Shown here: in pieces, positions 14,523-22,131 of the stretch | Position numbering within the stretch: the stretch's first letter is position 1 | Layout: every line of letters starts with the position of its first letter | Origin: CAYMRB01 sp964392615 | GTDB lineage: Bacteria; Planctomycetota; UBA8108 | Direction: 5' to 3' | NCBI GenBank assembly: GCA_964392615.1 | Contig: CAYMRB010000111.1 | Coordinates: 1-23,423 of the forward strand | DNA length: 23,423 bases | Made by a program: the position numbers and the translations under genes | The notes under the pieces: model-generated | What the model saw: only the letters and a program-made list of their open reading frames with translations | The model's database searches: none | Told to the model about the DNA's origin: nothing

Positions 14523-14553
14523 TTGCCAGCATGCGCCATGCCGGAGCTAAACT
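14523..14553 (+). promoter_or_regulatory. Weak promoter candidate for the SirB1-family gene
   Basis: TTGCCA (14523-14528) and TAAACT (14548-14553) are 19 bases apart, slightly long for sigma-70. The site ends about 30 bases before the GTG start at 14586. On the opposite strand TTGACA (14492-14497) could belong to the divergent B3/4 gene, but I see no good -10 for it. Confidence 0.3.
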
Positions 14554-14585
14554 AGCTGCAAGCCGTTACCGTTCGAGGAATCGAC

Positions 14586-15485
14586 GTGCCGCCCGAGACT
14601 TCGCCACCGAGAGCTGCCGACAGCGCGCAGGACGGTGAGCCGCGACGCGGCCGCATCGGAGCGCTGATCCATCTGCTCGGAGACGAGGAGCCGGGCATCT
14701 ATCGCGCCGCGTGGCACGAGCTCTTTCGTCTCGGCGAGGCCTGCATTCCGGCAGTCGAGTCAGCGTGCACGAGTTCGAATGATCCGGCGGTGCGCCGAAG
14801 GTGCGTCGACTTCCTGCTCGAATGGCAGCGGCGCGCGGTCTTCGAGCGCTGGATCGAGTTCTGCTCGGCGCGCGCGCACGACCTCGAGACCGGCGCGTTG
14901 CTGATCGCCGCCAGCGAGTCCCCCGACCTCGACGTCGATGCGGTCCGCGTGACGCTCGATCGCGCCGCGCGCGGGCTGGCTCGACGCATCGCGACCGCGC
15001 GGACGACGGACGCAGCGGTCGCGGCGCTCGCTCGCTGCGTGCATCACGACCTCGGTCTCGTCGCCAACCGCGAAGACTACCACGACGACGCGAACAGCTA
15101 TATCAACCGCGTCCTCGAGCGGCGGCTGGGGATTCCGATCAGCCTCGCCGCCGTGTACTTGCTCATCGCGCGGCGGCTGTCGGTGCCGCTCGAAGGTGTC
15201 GGGATGCCGTGCCACTTCCTCCTCAAGTTTCTCGCGCACGACGGAGGCCGCGTCGTCGACCGATTCGTCGATCCGTTCGCGGAGGGCGCGCGGCTCGGGA
15301 CGCGGGACTGCGCTCGCTTCCTCGAGGAACACGGCATTCCGTTTCGGGAGAGCTACCTGCGCGCTGTCTCCGACACGGCGATCCTGCAGCGCATGCTCGG
15401 CAATCTGCTGCGTATCTACCACGATCGCGGCGATGAGCGGCGCGAGGGACGCATCGCGTCGATGCTGCAGCTCCTGCAGGGATAG
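14586..15485 (+). CDS. SirB1-family transglutaminase-like protein
   Basis: 299 aa from a GTG with GAGGA upstream. The N-terminal third is helical (IGALIHLLGDEEPGIYRAAW), like the HEAT-type repeat of some relatives. The central segment NRVLERRLGIPISLAAVYLL and EGVGMPCHFLLKF matches the SirB1/Transglut_core2 family, where the second motif is normally PGHF; here it is PCHF. The C-terminal helix (RMLGNLLRIYHDRGD) is also typical. The biochemical role of the family is not established. It is transcribed away from the B3/4 gene and converges on the M24 peptidase gene. Confidence 0.85.
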   Translation: MPPETSPPRAADSAQDGEPRRGRIGALIHLLGDEEPGIYRAAWHELFRLGEACIPAVESACTSSNDPAVRRRCVDFLLEWQRRAVFERWIEFCSARAHDLETGALLIAASESPDLDVDAVRVTLDRAARGLARRIATARTTDAAVAALARCVHHDLGLVANREDYHDDANSYINRVLERRLGIPISLAAVYLLIARRLSVPLEGVGMPCHFLLKFLAHDGGRVVDRFVDPFAEGARLGTRDCARFLEEHGIPFRESYLRAVSDTAILQRMLGNLLRIYHDRGDERREGRIASMLQLLQG

Positions 15486-15518
15486 CAGCAGACCGACCGC
15501 GGGTGAGCCTCTGTCTGC

Positions 15519-16664
15519 TCAGACTTCCAGTTCCTTGACGAACCGGTTCAGGTTGCGGCTGCCGGAATCCTCGACGACGAGCAGGTCTTCGATGCGCACG
15601 GCGCCGACCCCCGGGTAGTAGAGTCCGGGCTCGATCGTCACGACGCTTCCGGAGCGGATCTTCCACGACACCCTGCCGATTCTCGGCGCTTCGTGGATGT
15701 CGAGGCCGACGCCGTGTCCTGTCGAGTGAATGAAGCCGACCTTGCGGCCGCCGCGCTCGGTCGTCTCGTGGCCACAGGTGTTGAAGTAGTCGACGATCCC
15801 CTCGTGGAGGTCCTTGCCGTCGACGCCATCGGCTAGCTGCGCGATCGCCTGATCGACCGCCGTGTTGACCGCCTCCCAGAGGCTGTGCACCTCCGGTGAC
15901 GCCTTGCCGCGGACGACGGTCCGCGTCATGTCGCCCCAATACCGCGTCGTCAGCGAGCGCGGGAAGATGTCGACGATGATCGTCTGATTCGCGGGCAGCG
16001 GCCCGTGTCCGCGTACGTGCGGATCGCAGCCCTGGTCACCGCCAGCGATGATCGTGCTGGTCGCGACGTGATCGTTTTCGAGAAGGAGCTTGTGGGCTTC
16101 GCGTCGCAGCCACTCCGCGGTCAGTGGGGTGCCGTTGCGGTACAGGAATCCGTCCTGAATGCGGCTCTTGCGGATCGACTCGATGACGAACTCCATCGCC
16201 TCTTCGGCGACGCGTTGGCTCTGCTCGATCGTGTCGATCTCGTCGGAGTTCTTGACCACGCGCTCGGGAAACAGCGGCTCGGCGCGCGCGGTGAGGGTGT
16301 AGCCCTTCCCGCGCAGGAACTCGGCGAAGCCGAACGGGAACGAGTGGGGCACATCGAGCTCGCGGACGCCGACCTTCTGCAGATAGAGATCGGCGATCGC
16401 CGCGAGGCGCGGTCGTTCGCCCGACTCGCGGATCGCGTCTTCGAACGGCGTGATCGACCCGACTTCATCGACCTGCGCCTCGTCCTGGGCGCGGCCGAAC
16501 TCGAGATCGCTCACGAGCAGGATCTTCCGCCCGCCGAGCTCGAGGTAGATCAGCGGATCGCCGACCAGGAACCCGATGGCGTAATACAGATCGGAGCTCA
16601 TCTCGCTGTCTGCGATGATCAGGAGGTTCCTGTCACCGGCCTGTCGCGTTGCGGGGCTATCCAC
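15519..16664 (-). CDS. M24 family metallopeptidase (Xaa-Pro aminopeptidase-like)
   Basis: 381 aa from a GTG at 16664 with GAGGAG upstream. An N-terminal creatinase-like domain (residues ~1-140) is followed by a pita-bread catalytic domain. All five expected metal ligands are present: Asp232 (IIVDIFPR), Asp245 (YWGDMTR), His317 (STGHGVGLDIHE), Glu345 (TIEPGLYYPG) and Glu359 (VRIEDLL). Such enzymes remove N-terminal residues next to proline using two metal ions; the exact substrate cannot be read from sequence. No signal peptide is visible, so it is probably cytoplasmic. It lies 33 bases downstream of the E2 gene and may be co-transcribed with it. Confidence 0.88.
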   Translation of the reverse strand: MDSPATRQAGDRNLLIIADSEMSSDLYYAIGFLVGDPLIYLELGGRKILLVSDLEFGRAQDEAQVDEVGSITPFEDAIRESGERPRLAAIADLYLQKVGVRELDVPHSFPFGFAEFLRGKGYTLTARAEPLFPERVVKNSDEIDTIEQSQRVAEEAMEFVIESIRKSRIQDGFLYRNGTPLTAEWLRREAHKLLLENDHVATSTIIAGGDQGCDPHVRGHGPLPANQTIIVDIFPRSLTTRYWGDMTRTVVRGKASPEVHSLWEAVNTAVDQAIAQLADGVDGKDLHEGIVDYFNTCGHETTERGGRKVGFIHSTGHGVGLDIHEAPRIGRVSWKIRSGSVVTIEPGLYYPGVGAVRIEDLLVVEDSGSRNLNRFVKELEV

Positions 16665-16697
16665 GGCCTCGACTCCTCGGCAGTTGCTGGCAGCGAA

Positions 16698-17954
16698 TCA
16701 CTCGAGATCGAACTCGAGGTTTTCCATTCTTCGTCGCACACCGGCCTGAAAGCGATCCCCGACCGCACCGTCGATCAGACGGTGGTCGAAGCTCATGCTG
16801 ACGTAGCACATGCTGCGGACCGCGATGGCCTCCGTGTCGTCGATGACCATCACGCGCTTCTGCACCGTTCCCATGCACAGGATCGCGACCTGCGGCTGGC
16901 TGATGATCGGGACGCCGGTCAACGAGCCGAACACGCCGATGTTCGTGATCGTGAACGTGCCGTCCTGAACGTCTTCCGGATCCAGCGTCTTGTTGCGCGC
17001 GCGCTCCGCGAGGTCGGCGATGCGGCGTGCGATCTCGAAAACGGTAAGCTCATCGGCGCGGCGCACGACGGGGACGAGTATCCCCTCGTCGTCGTCGAGC
17101 GCGACCGCGACGCCGACGTTGACCTCTCCCTTGTAGCAGATCTCCCCACGCTCGGTGTCGAGCGTCGCGTTCAGGATCGGGTGCGCGCGCAGCTCCTTGG
17201 CCACGGCCTGGACCATGAACGCGGTGTACGTCAGCTTGACGCCCCGGTCGATCCACTCGGGCCGCAGTCGGTCGCGGAGCCCTCGCGCCGCGGTCATGTC
17301 GACCTCGTGGAGGCTCCAGACGTGCGCGGAGGTCTGCCGGCTGCGGACCATGTTCTCCGCGATCTTGCGACGCATGATCGAGATCGGCTCGATGCGATCG
17401 GCGGTGTTCGAGCCCGGAGCGGTGCTCGCGGGCGCGGCAGGGTCGCTGGAACGACCCGCGAGGTAGGCCTCGACATCCTGGCGGGTGATGCGGCCGCTCG
17501 ATCCGGTGCCCGTCACCTGCGTCGCTTCCACTCCGTGCTCGCGCAGTAGTCGGCGCACGGCCGGGGACAGTCGGGGGCGGTCGCCCTCCTGCGGGGCGGC
17601 TGGATCGACGCTCGTCGCCGCATGTGCGGCGCGCAAGACCGCCACGTCCGCAGCGGCGCCCACGGAGCTCGCCGGCGGCGCGGCGGTGGCCGCTTCCGTC
17701 GCCGTGTTCGCCGGATTCTCGGCCGTCAGCGTGCAGAGGTGCGTGTCGACAGGCACCGTGGCGCCCTCCTCGACGAGCTGGGCAGCGAGGAAGCCCGCCG
17801 CGGGCGACGGAACCTCGGTGTCGACCTTGTCCGTCGAGATCTCGAGGAGTGGCTCATCTCGCTCGACACGGTCGCCGAGCTGCTTGAACCAGCGCACGAC
17901 CGTGCCTTCCGTGATGCTCTCCCCCATCTGGGGCATCCTGACCTCGACCGACAT
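16698..17954 (-). CDS. Dihydrolipoamide acyltransferase (E2) of a 2-oxoacid dehydrogenase complex
   Basis: 418 aa with AAGGAG 7 bases before the ATG. Residues 1-77 are a lipoyl domain with the modified lysine Lys43 in EISTDKVDTEVPSP. An Ala/Pro-rich linker leads to an E3-binding domain near LSPAVRRLLREHGVEATQ, then the catalytic acyltransferase domain. The active-site motif is DHRLIDG (His391, Asp395). It moves an acyl group from the E1 reaction to coenzyme A on the lipoyl arm. The lipoyl motif fits the branched-chain or 2-oxoglutarate type as well as pyruvate, so I do not assign a gene symbol. No E1 or E3 gene is in the window. Confidence 0.92.
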   Translation of the reverse strand: MSVEVRMPQMGESITEGTVVRWFKQLGDRVERDEPLLEISTDKVDTEVPSPAAGFLAAQLVEEGATVPVDTHLCTLTAENPANTATEAATAAPPASSVGAAADVAVLRAAHAATSVDPAAPQEGDRPRLSPAVRRLLREHGVEATQVTGTGSSGRITRQDVEAYLAGRSSDPAAPASTAPGSNTADRIEPISIMRRKIAENMVRSRQTSAHVWSLHEVDMTAARGLRDRLRPEWIDRGVKLTYTAFMVQAVAKELRAHPILNATLDTERGEICYKGEVNVGVAVALDDDEGILVPVVRRADELTVFEIARRIADLAERARNKTLDPEDVQDGTFTITNIGVFGSLTGVPIISQPQVAILCMGTVQKRVMVIDDTEAIAVRSMCYVSMSFDHRLIDGAVGDRFQAGVRRRMENLEFDLE

Positions 17955-18011
17955 TCAAGGGCTCCTTTCCCTGCTCCACGGGACGGGAAATCTTAAGAAA
18001 TCCGCCCCAGT

Positions 18012-18040
18012 TTGTCACCTGTCGAGGGGTTCGGTATACT
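18012..18040 (+). promoter_or_regulatory. Sigma-70 promoter for the HDOD gene
   Basis: TTGTCA (18012-18017) and TATACT (18035-18040) are exactly 17 bases apart, the best promoter match in the window. The start codon is about 110 bases downstream. The leader between them contains CAGGGG (18084-18089) and CCCCTG (18106-18111), able to form a hairpin. Confidence 0.7.
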
Positions 18041-18153
18041 TCTCCGCTTCGCTGGTTGGTAAAACCGCCTGTTTGGCATTGTTCAGGGGCTTCTGGGGGC
18101 ATTCACCCCTGTCGAGAGCCTCTGGGCGGCCGCACCGAGAGAGACTCCCGCCC

Positions 18154-19056
18154 GTGTTTGAAAGCACGCCGGAGCGCGTCGAGAAGGTTCTCGAACATCT
18201 GGCCGATCTGCCGTCCCTTCCCGCGACGACGCACCGGCTCCTCGATGTCGTATCGGACGATCGGCTGCACAAGGAGTGCGCGGAGCTGGTCGCGACGGAC
18301 CAGGGGCTGACAGCGAAGGTGTTGCGGCTCGCGAACTGCGCGTTCTTCTACCTCCAGGAGCCGGTCGCGTCGCTGACGCATGCCTGCGCGCTGCTGGGGA
18401 CGCGCACCTTGAGGAGCCTGGTGCGGAGCGTCTCGACCGACGGCTTCTACGAACGATCCGCCGGCCCCCTCGACGCGATGCGGTACTGGCGACATTCGTT
18501 GGCGGTCGCGAAGGCCGCGCGGATGATCGCGGACCGGATGCGTCCGGAGCTGTGTGACGAGATCTACGCCGCCGGCCTGCTGCACGACTGCGGCATCGGT
18601 GTTCTCGGCGAGAAGTTCGCGGACGAGTACGACCTCGTGCTGCGGCTACGAGACTTCGGCGATCGGCCGCTCGGGGACGTCGAGGTCGAGATCTTCGGCA
18701 TGACGCACGCCGAGGTCGGTTATCGGCTGACGTCGCGCTGGCGACTCCCGGACAGGATCCGCGACAGCATTCGCCACCACGAAAACACCGGCCCGAGTAC
18801 GTCGGTGGAGGACGAGCACACGCGTTTCGCCGTGGCGATCCTGCGCGCCGCGGACAGGTGGTCGGCCGGACGCGAGCTCGGTCTCTTCGACGGCGAGCTC
18901 CCCGCCGAGTCGTGGAGCGCGTGCCTCGAGTCGCTCGGTGCGTCCGTGCCGATCGACGAGATCGACGCTGCGCTCGAGGCGGTGCCGGGCGAGGTCGCGG
19001 CCGTCGAAGCAGCGCTCAACTCCTCGCTGCTCGAGGCCACAGCCGCGCCGGACTGA
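18154..19056 (+). CDS. HDOD domain protein
   Basis: About 300 aa from the GTG at 18154. The frame is open far upstream but there it is antisense to the E2 gene and precedes the promoter, so the GTG is preferred. The text LADLPSLPATTHRLLDVVSD, then DQGLTAKVLRLANCAFF, is the standard HDOD opening. Several HD-type residues are present: YWRHSLAVA, LLHDCGIGVLG, MTHAEVGYRL and RHHE. HDOD proteins often act as signalling or regulatory adaptors in motility, stress or second-messenger pathways; few have proven enzyme activity. The gene directly precedes a type IV prepilin gene, so a link to surface appendages is possible but unproven. Confidence 0.88.
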   Translation: MFESTPERVEKVLEHLADLPSLPATTHRLLDVVSDDRLHKECAELVATDQGLTAKVLRLANCAFFYLQEPVASLTHACALLGTRTLRSLVRSVSTDGFYERSAGPLDAMRYWRHSLAVAKAARMIADRMRPELCDEIYAAGLLHDCGIGVLGEKFADEYDLVLRLRDFGDRPLGDVEVEIFGMTHAEVGYRLTSRWRLPDRIRDSIRHHENTGPSTSVEDEHTRFAVAILRAADRWSAGRELGLFDGELPAESWSACLESLGASVPIDEIDAALEAVPGEVAAVEAALNSSLLEATAAPD

Positions 19057-19174
19057 TCCGGCACGTCGTCGTCGACTTCCGGGAATCACGGCGCGTCGAC
19101 GGACGCATGGCACCTGTCGTACTCTGCGTCAGAGGGGACTCTTCTCGGGGTCTCCTCGGAGTACGGAGGGACCG

Positions 19175-19624
19175 ATGGGAGAGCTACGCACTCGGTGTGC
19201 CCCTGCGACGGGCCGCACTCGGGCATTCACGCTGGTCGAGCTGATGATCGTCGTCGCGATCATCGCGATCATCGCCGCGATCGCGATTCCGAGCCTGCTC
19301 AACTCGCGCAAGTCGGCGAACGAGCGCAGCGCGGTCGCGTTCATGCGCTTCGCGGTCACGGTCGGCGAGCAGTACCGCATACGATTCGGCCGCTATCCGC
19401 GGGATGAGCACGACATGATGGACGCCGGCATCATCGAGCAGAAAGGACAGGGCCCCTCCGGCTACGTCCTCGTATTCGAGTCCCACCGAAGCACCTGGCG
19501 CCTACGGGCAAATCCCGAGGAGCCGGGCACGACCGGGGACACGTCGTTCTTCGTCGACCAGACCGGCGTCATCCGGTTCAGCACCACGGGACCGGCGACC
19601 GCGACGAGCGAGCCGATCGATTGA
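19175..19624 (+). CDS. Type IV prepilin / pseudopilin
   Basis: 149 aa with GGAGGG 4 bases before the ATG. A short basic leader (MGELRTRCAPATGRTRA) is followed by the N-methylation motif FTLVELMIVVAIIAIIAAIA and a hydrophobic helix ending IPSLLNSRKSANERS. The residue before the cleavage site is Ala, not the usual Gly, as in many planctomycete-type prepilins. Glu5 of the mature protein is present. The C-terminal domain is short, and DTSFFVDQTGVIRFS resembles GspG-like pseudopilins. It should be processed by a prepilin peptidase and built into a pilus or type II secretion pseudopilus; no such assembly genes are in the window. Confidence 0.88.
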   Translation: MGELRTRCAPATGRTRAFTLVELMIVVAIIAIIAAIAIPSLLNSRKSANERSAVAFMRFAVTVGEQYRIRFGRYPRDEHDMMDAGIIEQKGQGPSGYVLVFESHRSTWRLRANPEEPGTTGDTSFFVDQTGVIRFSTTGPATATSEPID

Positions 19625-19837
19625 CCGGGTCCAGCAGCCCGATGAAGAAGGCGATACGGCGCGATGCGGCCATTTCGCCCAGGCTCTTCGTTGTCCGAGC
19701 TCGACAATGCATAGGCGCTAGCGGAAGAAGCGCCAGCGTTCCCGCGGCCAGAAGACGACGCGCAGGACTGCCGTGCACGAGCTCGGTCGGTACGGCGCCG
19801 GAGCGGGAGTCCGGCATCCCCCGGCGAAGAGAAAAGC

Positions 19838-19935
19838 TGGCGGGAGTGCATGGGAATCGAACCCACCGACCGTGTTGTTCGCACGGCCCCAAGGATTTGA
19901 AGTCCCGGAGGTCCACCAGGAACCTGCTCACTCCC
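19838..19935 (-). tRNA. selC: tRNA-Sec (selenocysteine, anticodon UCA)
   Basis: Read on the minus strand, a 98-base RNA begins GGGAGTG and ends CACTCCC-G-CCA, with the CCA encoded. The anticodon loop is CTTCAAA with anticodon TCA. A long variable arm has the stem CCGTG/CACGG, and the T loop reads TTCGATT. The long extra arm, UCA anticodon and extended acceptor/T arms are diagnostic of selenocysteine tRNA, which decodes in-frame UGA together with SelB. There is one apparent mismatch (A-G) at the eighth acceptor pair. A promoter candidate lies just upstream. No selA, selB or selD gene is in the window. Confidence 0.92.
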
Positions 19936-19946
19936 GCAGGGCCCTG

Positions 19947-19975
19947 AAACTACGACAACATGGTCGCGGCTTCAA
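19947..19975 (-). promoter_or_regulatory. Predicted promoter for tRNA-Sec
   Basis: On the minus strand TTGAAG (19970-19975) and TAGTTT (19947-19952) are 17 bases apart, about a dozen bases before the tRNA 5' end. No clear terminator follows the tRNA. The rest of 19625-19837 shows nothing I can support. Confidence 0.45.
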
Positions 19976-20009
19976 CGGCCTTCTTTCGCCTGCGTCAGCC
20001 CGCCGGGCC

Positions 20010-20621
20010 TCAGTCCGACCGATCCACCGTGCGCACCTCGCCGAGCACGCCGTAGTCGTCGCCACCGAGGCGAGCCAGTGGGTTCAGGCGCAGCGCGTCG
20101 ACGTGGATCTCGGCGTTCTTGACTGTCGCCAGGTCGTCCGCGATGTACGCCCGGACGATTTCGCCGAAGACGACTCCCTGCGGGACGTGCCCGACCTCGA
20201 CGATGCAATGGCGTCGGCAAGCGAACGCGATCTTCGCGTCCGCGAGCCGCGGCAGGCTACAGCCCTCGAACGGAATCGTGTCGAGACGGACCAGGTCGAG
20301 CTCGGATTCGCCCCACGCGAGACCGGCGGCGGTCGCGGTGACCTGCGGCGCGAGGTCCGCGTCGGCGATGTGGACGACGAACTCCTCGCGGCTCTCGATA
20401 TTGGTCCAGGTGTCCTTGCGCGCGCCGTCCCGCTTCTTGCCGACCGACAGCATCAGCAGCGGCGGATCGCTCGTGACGCCCGTGAAGTACGAAAACGGCG
20501 CGAGGTTGAAGCTCCCGTTGCCGTTATCCGAGAGCACCCAGGCGACGGGACGCGGGACGATCGTCTGGATCATCAGGCGGTACACGTCGCCCTTCGGCAG
20601 CTCGTCGAGGTCTACGTACAT
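20010..20621 (-). CDS. Flavin reductase family protein (FMN-binding split barrel)
   Basis: 203 aa. The N-terminus MYVDLDELPKGDVYRLMIQT, then IVPRPVAWVLSDNGNGSFNL, APFSYFTGVTSDPPLLMLS and the KDTWTNIESREEFVVHIAD segment match the flavin reductase-like domain (DIM6/NTAB, COG1853). Such proteins bind FMN; many supply reduced flavin to a partner oxygenase, others have unknown reactions. No partner enzyme is adjacent. A GAGTGAGG precedes the ATG. The gene is divergent from the XPB gene, with a short tandem repeat between them. Confidence 0.88.
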   Translation of the reverse strand: MYVDLDELPKGDVYRLMIQTIVPRPVAWVLSDNGNGSFNLAPFSYFTGVTSDPPLLMLSVGKKRDGARKDTWTNIESREEFVVHIADADLAPQVTATAAGLAWGESELDLVRLDTIPFEGCSLPRLADAKIAFACRRHCIVEVGHVPQGVVFGEIVRAYIADDLATVKNAEIHVDALRLNPLARLGGDDYGVLGEVRTVDRSD

Positions 20622-20648
20622 TCCGGCCTCACTCCCTTTGCTAGGGTT

Positions 20649-20684
20649 GGATCGACGCGGTCGGATCGACGCGGTCGGATCGAT
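20649..20684. repeat. Short tandem repeat between flavin reductase and XPB genes
   Basis: Two perfect copies of GGATCGACGCGGTC (20649-20662 and 20663-20676) are followed by a partial third copy. The repeat sits in the 148-base divergent intergenic region, so it could affect expression of both genes. It may equally be chance slippage. Confidence 0.75.
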
Positions 20685-20769
20685 ACCGACAGTCTCCGGC
20701 TTCCGCCGTCGCGATTCCAGTGCGGAGTTCCTGTTCCGCTCGCCGCGGAGCCGTTAGACTACCGATCCC

Positions 20770-22131
20770 ATGATCCGATTGACGTTCGATCGCGGCACGG
20801 TATTGATCGACGGCGAAGGGAGTGAAGACCTGGACCTGCCCGGCGCCGTCGCGGACTCGCGCGTCGGGGCGCTGCGCGTTCCGGGGCGGCTCTATCGCGA
20901 GATCGTCACGGCGTTGACCGACGCGGGTGTCGAGTTCGAGGACGCGGCTCGCGACTATGGCGTTCTCGATCTGCGGTGTCGTCTCGAGCGGACGCCGTAC
21001 CCGTACCAGACCGCGGCGATCGACGCGTGGACCGAGGCGGGCCAGCGGGGCGTCGTCGTGCTGCCGACCGGCGCCGGCAAGACGTTCGTAGCGCAGATGG
21101 CAATCGAGGCCTCCCGTCGGCCGACGCTCATCGTCGCCCCGACGATCGATCTCATGCAGCAGTGGTACGGCGTCCTCGCGTCGAGCTTCGAGCACGAGGT
21201 CGGCCTCGTCGGCGGCGGCTATCACGAGCCGTGCCTGCTGACCGTGACGACGTACGACTCCGCGTACATTCACATCGAGCGCCTCGGCAACCGATTCGGC
21301 CTGATCGTCTTCGACGAGTGTCACCATCTGCCGGGGCCGTCGTACCAGATCGCGGCAGAGAGCGCCATCGCGCCGTTTCGGCTCGGATTGACCGCGACGC
21401 CGGAGCGCGAGGACGGGCAGGAGACGGTGCTCGACGATCTCGTCGGTGGCATCGTCTATCGCCAGGACATCCGCGAGCTCAGCGGCGAATACCTGTCGAG
21501 CTACGAGACGATTCGCCTACAGGTCAATCTCTCCGAGGACGAGCGCCAGCGCTACGCGGAGGCGCGCGAGATCTACCGGGCGTTCGTTCGCGGCCACCGG
21601 ATTCCGCTCGGCACGCCGGACGGCTGGAGTCGCTTTCTGATGCTGACGTCGAAGAGCGAGACCGGCCGTCGCGCGTTCCTCGCGTACCGCGAGCAGAAAG
21701 CGATCGCGCAGGCGCCGGAGGGCAAGATTCGCGCTCTCGAGGAGCTCATGCGCCGACACCGCGACGATCGCGTGCTCGTGTTCACGAACGACAACGACAC
21801 GGCGTACCGTATCTCACGGCAGTTTCTGATCCCGACGATCACGCACCAGACGAAGGTCAAGGAGCGCCACGAGATCCTGCAGCGGTTCAACAGCGGCGAT
21901 TACCCGTACCTCGTCACATCGAAGGTCCTCAACGAGGGCGTCGACGTGCCGGCGGCGAACATCGCCGTCGTGCTGTCGGGAAGCGGCACGGTGCGCGAGC
22001 ACGTGCAACGGCTCGGTCGCATCCTGCGACGGGCCGAAGGCAAGCACGCGATCCTGTACGAGGTTGTCGCTGCGGACACGACCGAGGAGTTCGTTTCGTC
22101 GCGCCGGAGGCAGCACAGTGCTTACAGCTGA
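20770..22131 (+). CDS. XPB-family DNA helicase
   Basis: 453 aa. The N-terminal ~65 residues resemble the XPB damage-recognition domain. The helicase has Walker A LPTGAGKT (98-105), DECH (182-185), motif III-like LTAT (207-210) and the XPB-specific RED motif (213-215). The second RecA domain carries LVFTNDNDTAYR, SKVLNEGVDVP and motif VI QRLGRILRR (413-421). XPB proteins use ATP to open DNA at lesions in nucleotide excision repair. In archaea XPB works with the nuclease Bax1, which is the next gene here and overlaps by 14 bp. No clear Shine-Dalgarno precedes the ATG, but a TAGACT lies 10 bases upstream of it, so the message may be leaderless. Confidence 0.92.
   Translation: MIRLTFDRGTVLIDGEGSEDLDLPGAVADSRVGALRVPGRLYREIVTALTDAGVEFEDAARDYGVLDLRCRLERTPYPYQTAAIDAWTEAGQRGVVVLPTGAGKTFVAQMAIEASRRPTLIVAPTIDLMQQWYGVLASSFEHEVGLVGGGYHEPCLLTVTTYDSAYIHIERLGNRFGLIVFDECHHLPGPSYQIAAESAIAPFRLGLTATPEREDGQETVLDDLVGGIVYRQDIRELSGEYLSSYETIRLQVNLSEDERQRYAEAREIYRAFVRGHRIPLGTPDGWSRFLMLTSKSETGRRAFLAYREQKAIAQAPEGKIRALEELMRRHRDDRVLVFTNDNDTAYRISRQFLIPTITHQTKVKERHEILQRFNSGDYPYLVTSKVLNEGVDVPAANIAVVLSGSGTVREHVQRLGRILRRAEGKHAILYEVVAADTTEEFVSSRRRQHSAYS

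Noticed and set aside
16005..17549. Plus-strand frame of 514 codons opposite the M24 and E2 genes
   Set aside because: Both minus-strand genes have complete active sites, so this frame is a shadow.
17485..18153. Upstream extension of the HDOD frame
   Set aside because: It lies antisense to the E2 gene and before the sigma-70 promoter at 18012-18040. The HDOD domain starts right after the GTG at 18154.
19462..19931. Minus-strand frames between the prepilin and tRNA-Sec genes
   Set aside because: They overlap the tRNA or the prepilin and show no domain. One has a weak signal-peptide-like stretch, which is not enough to call a gene.
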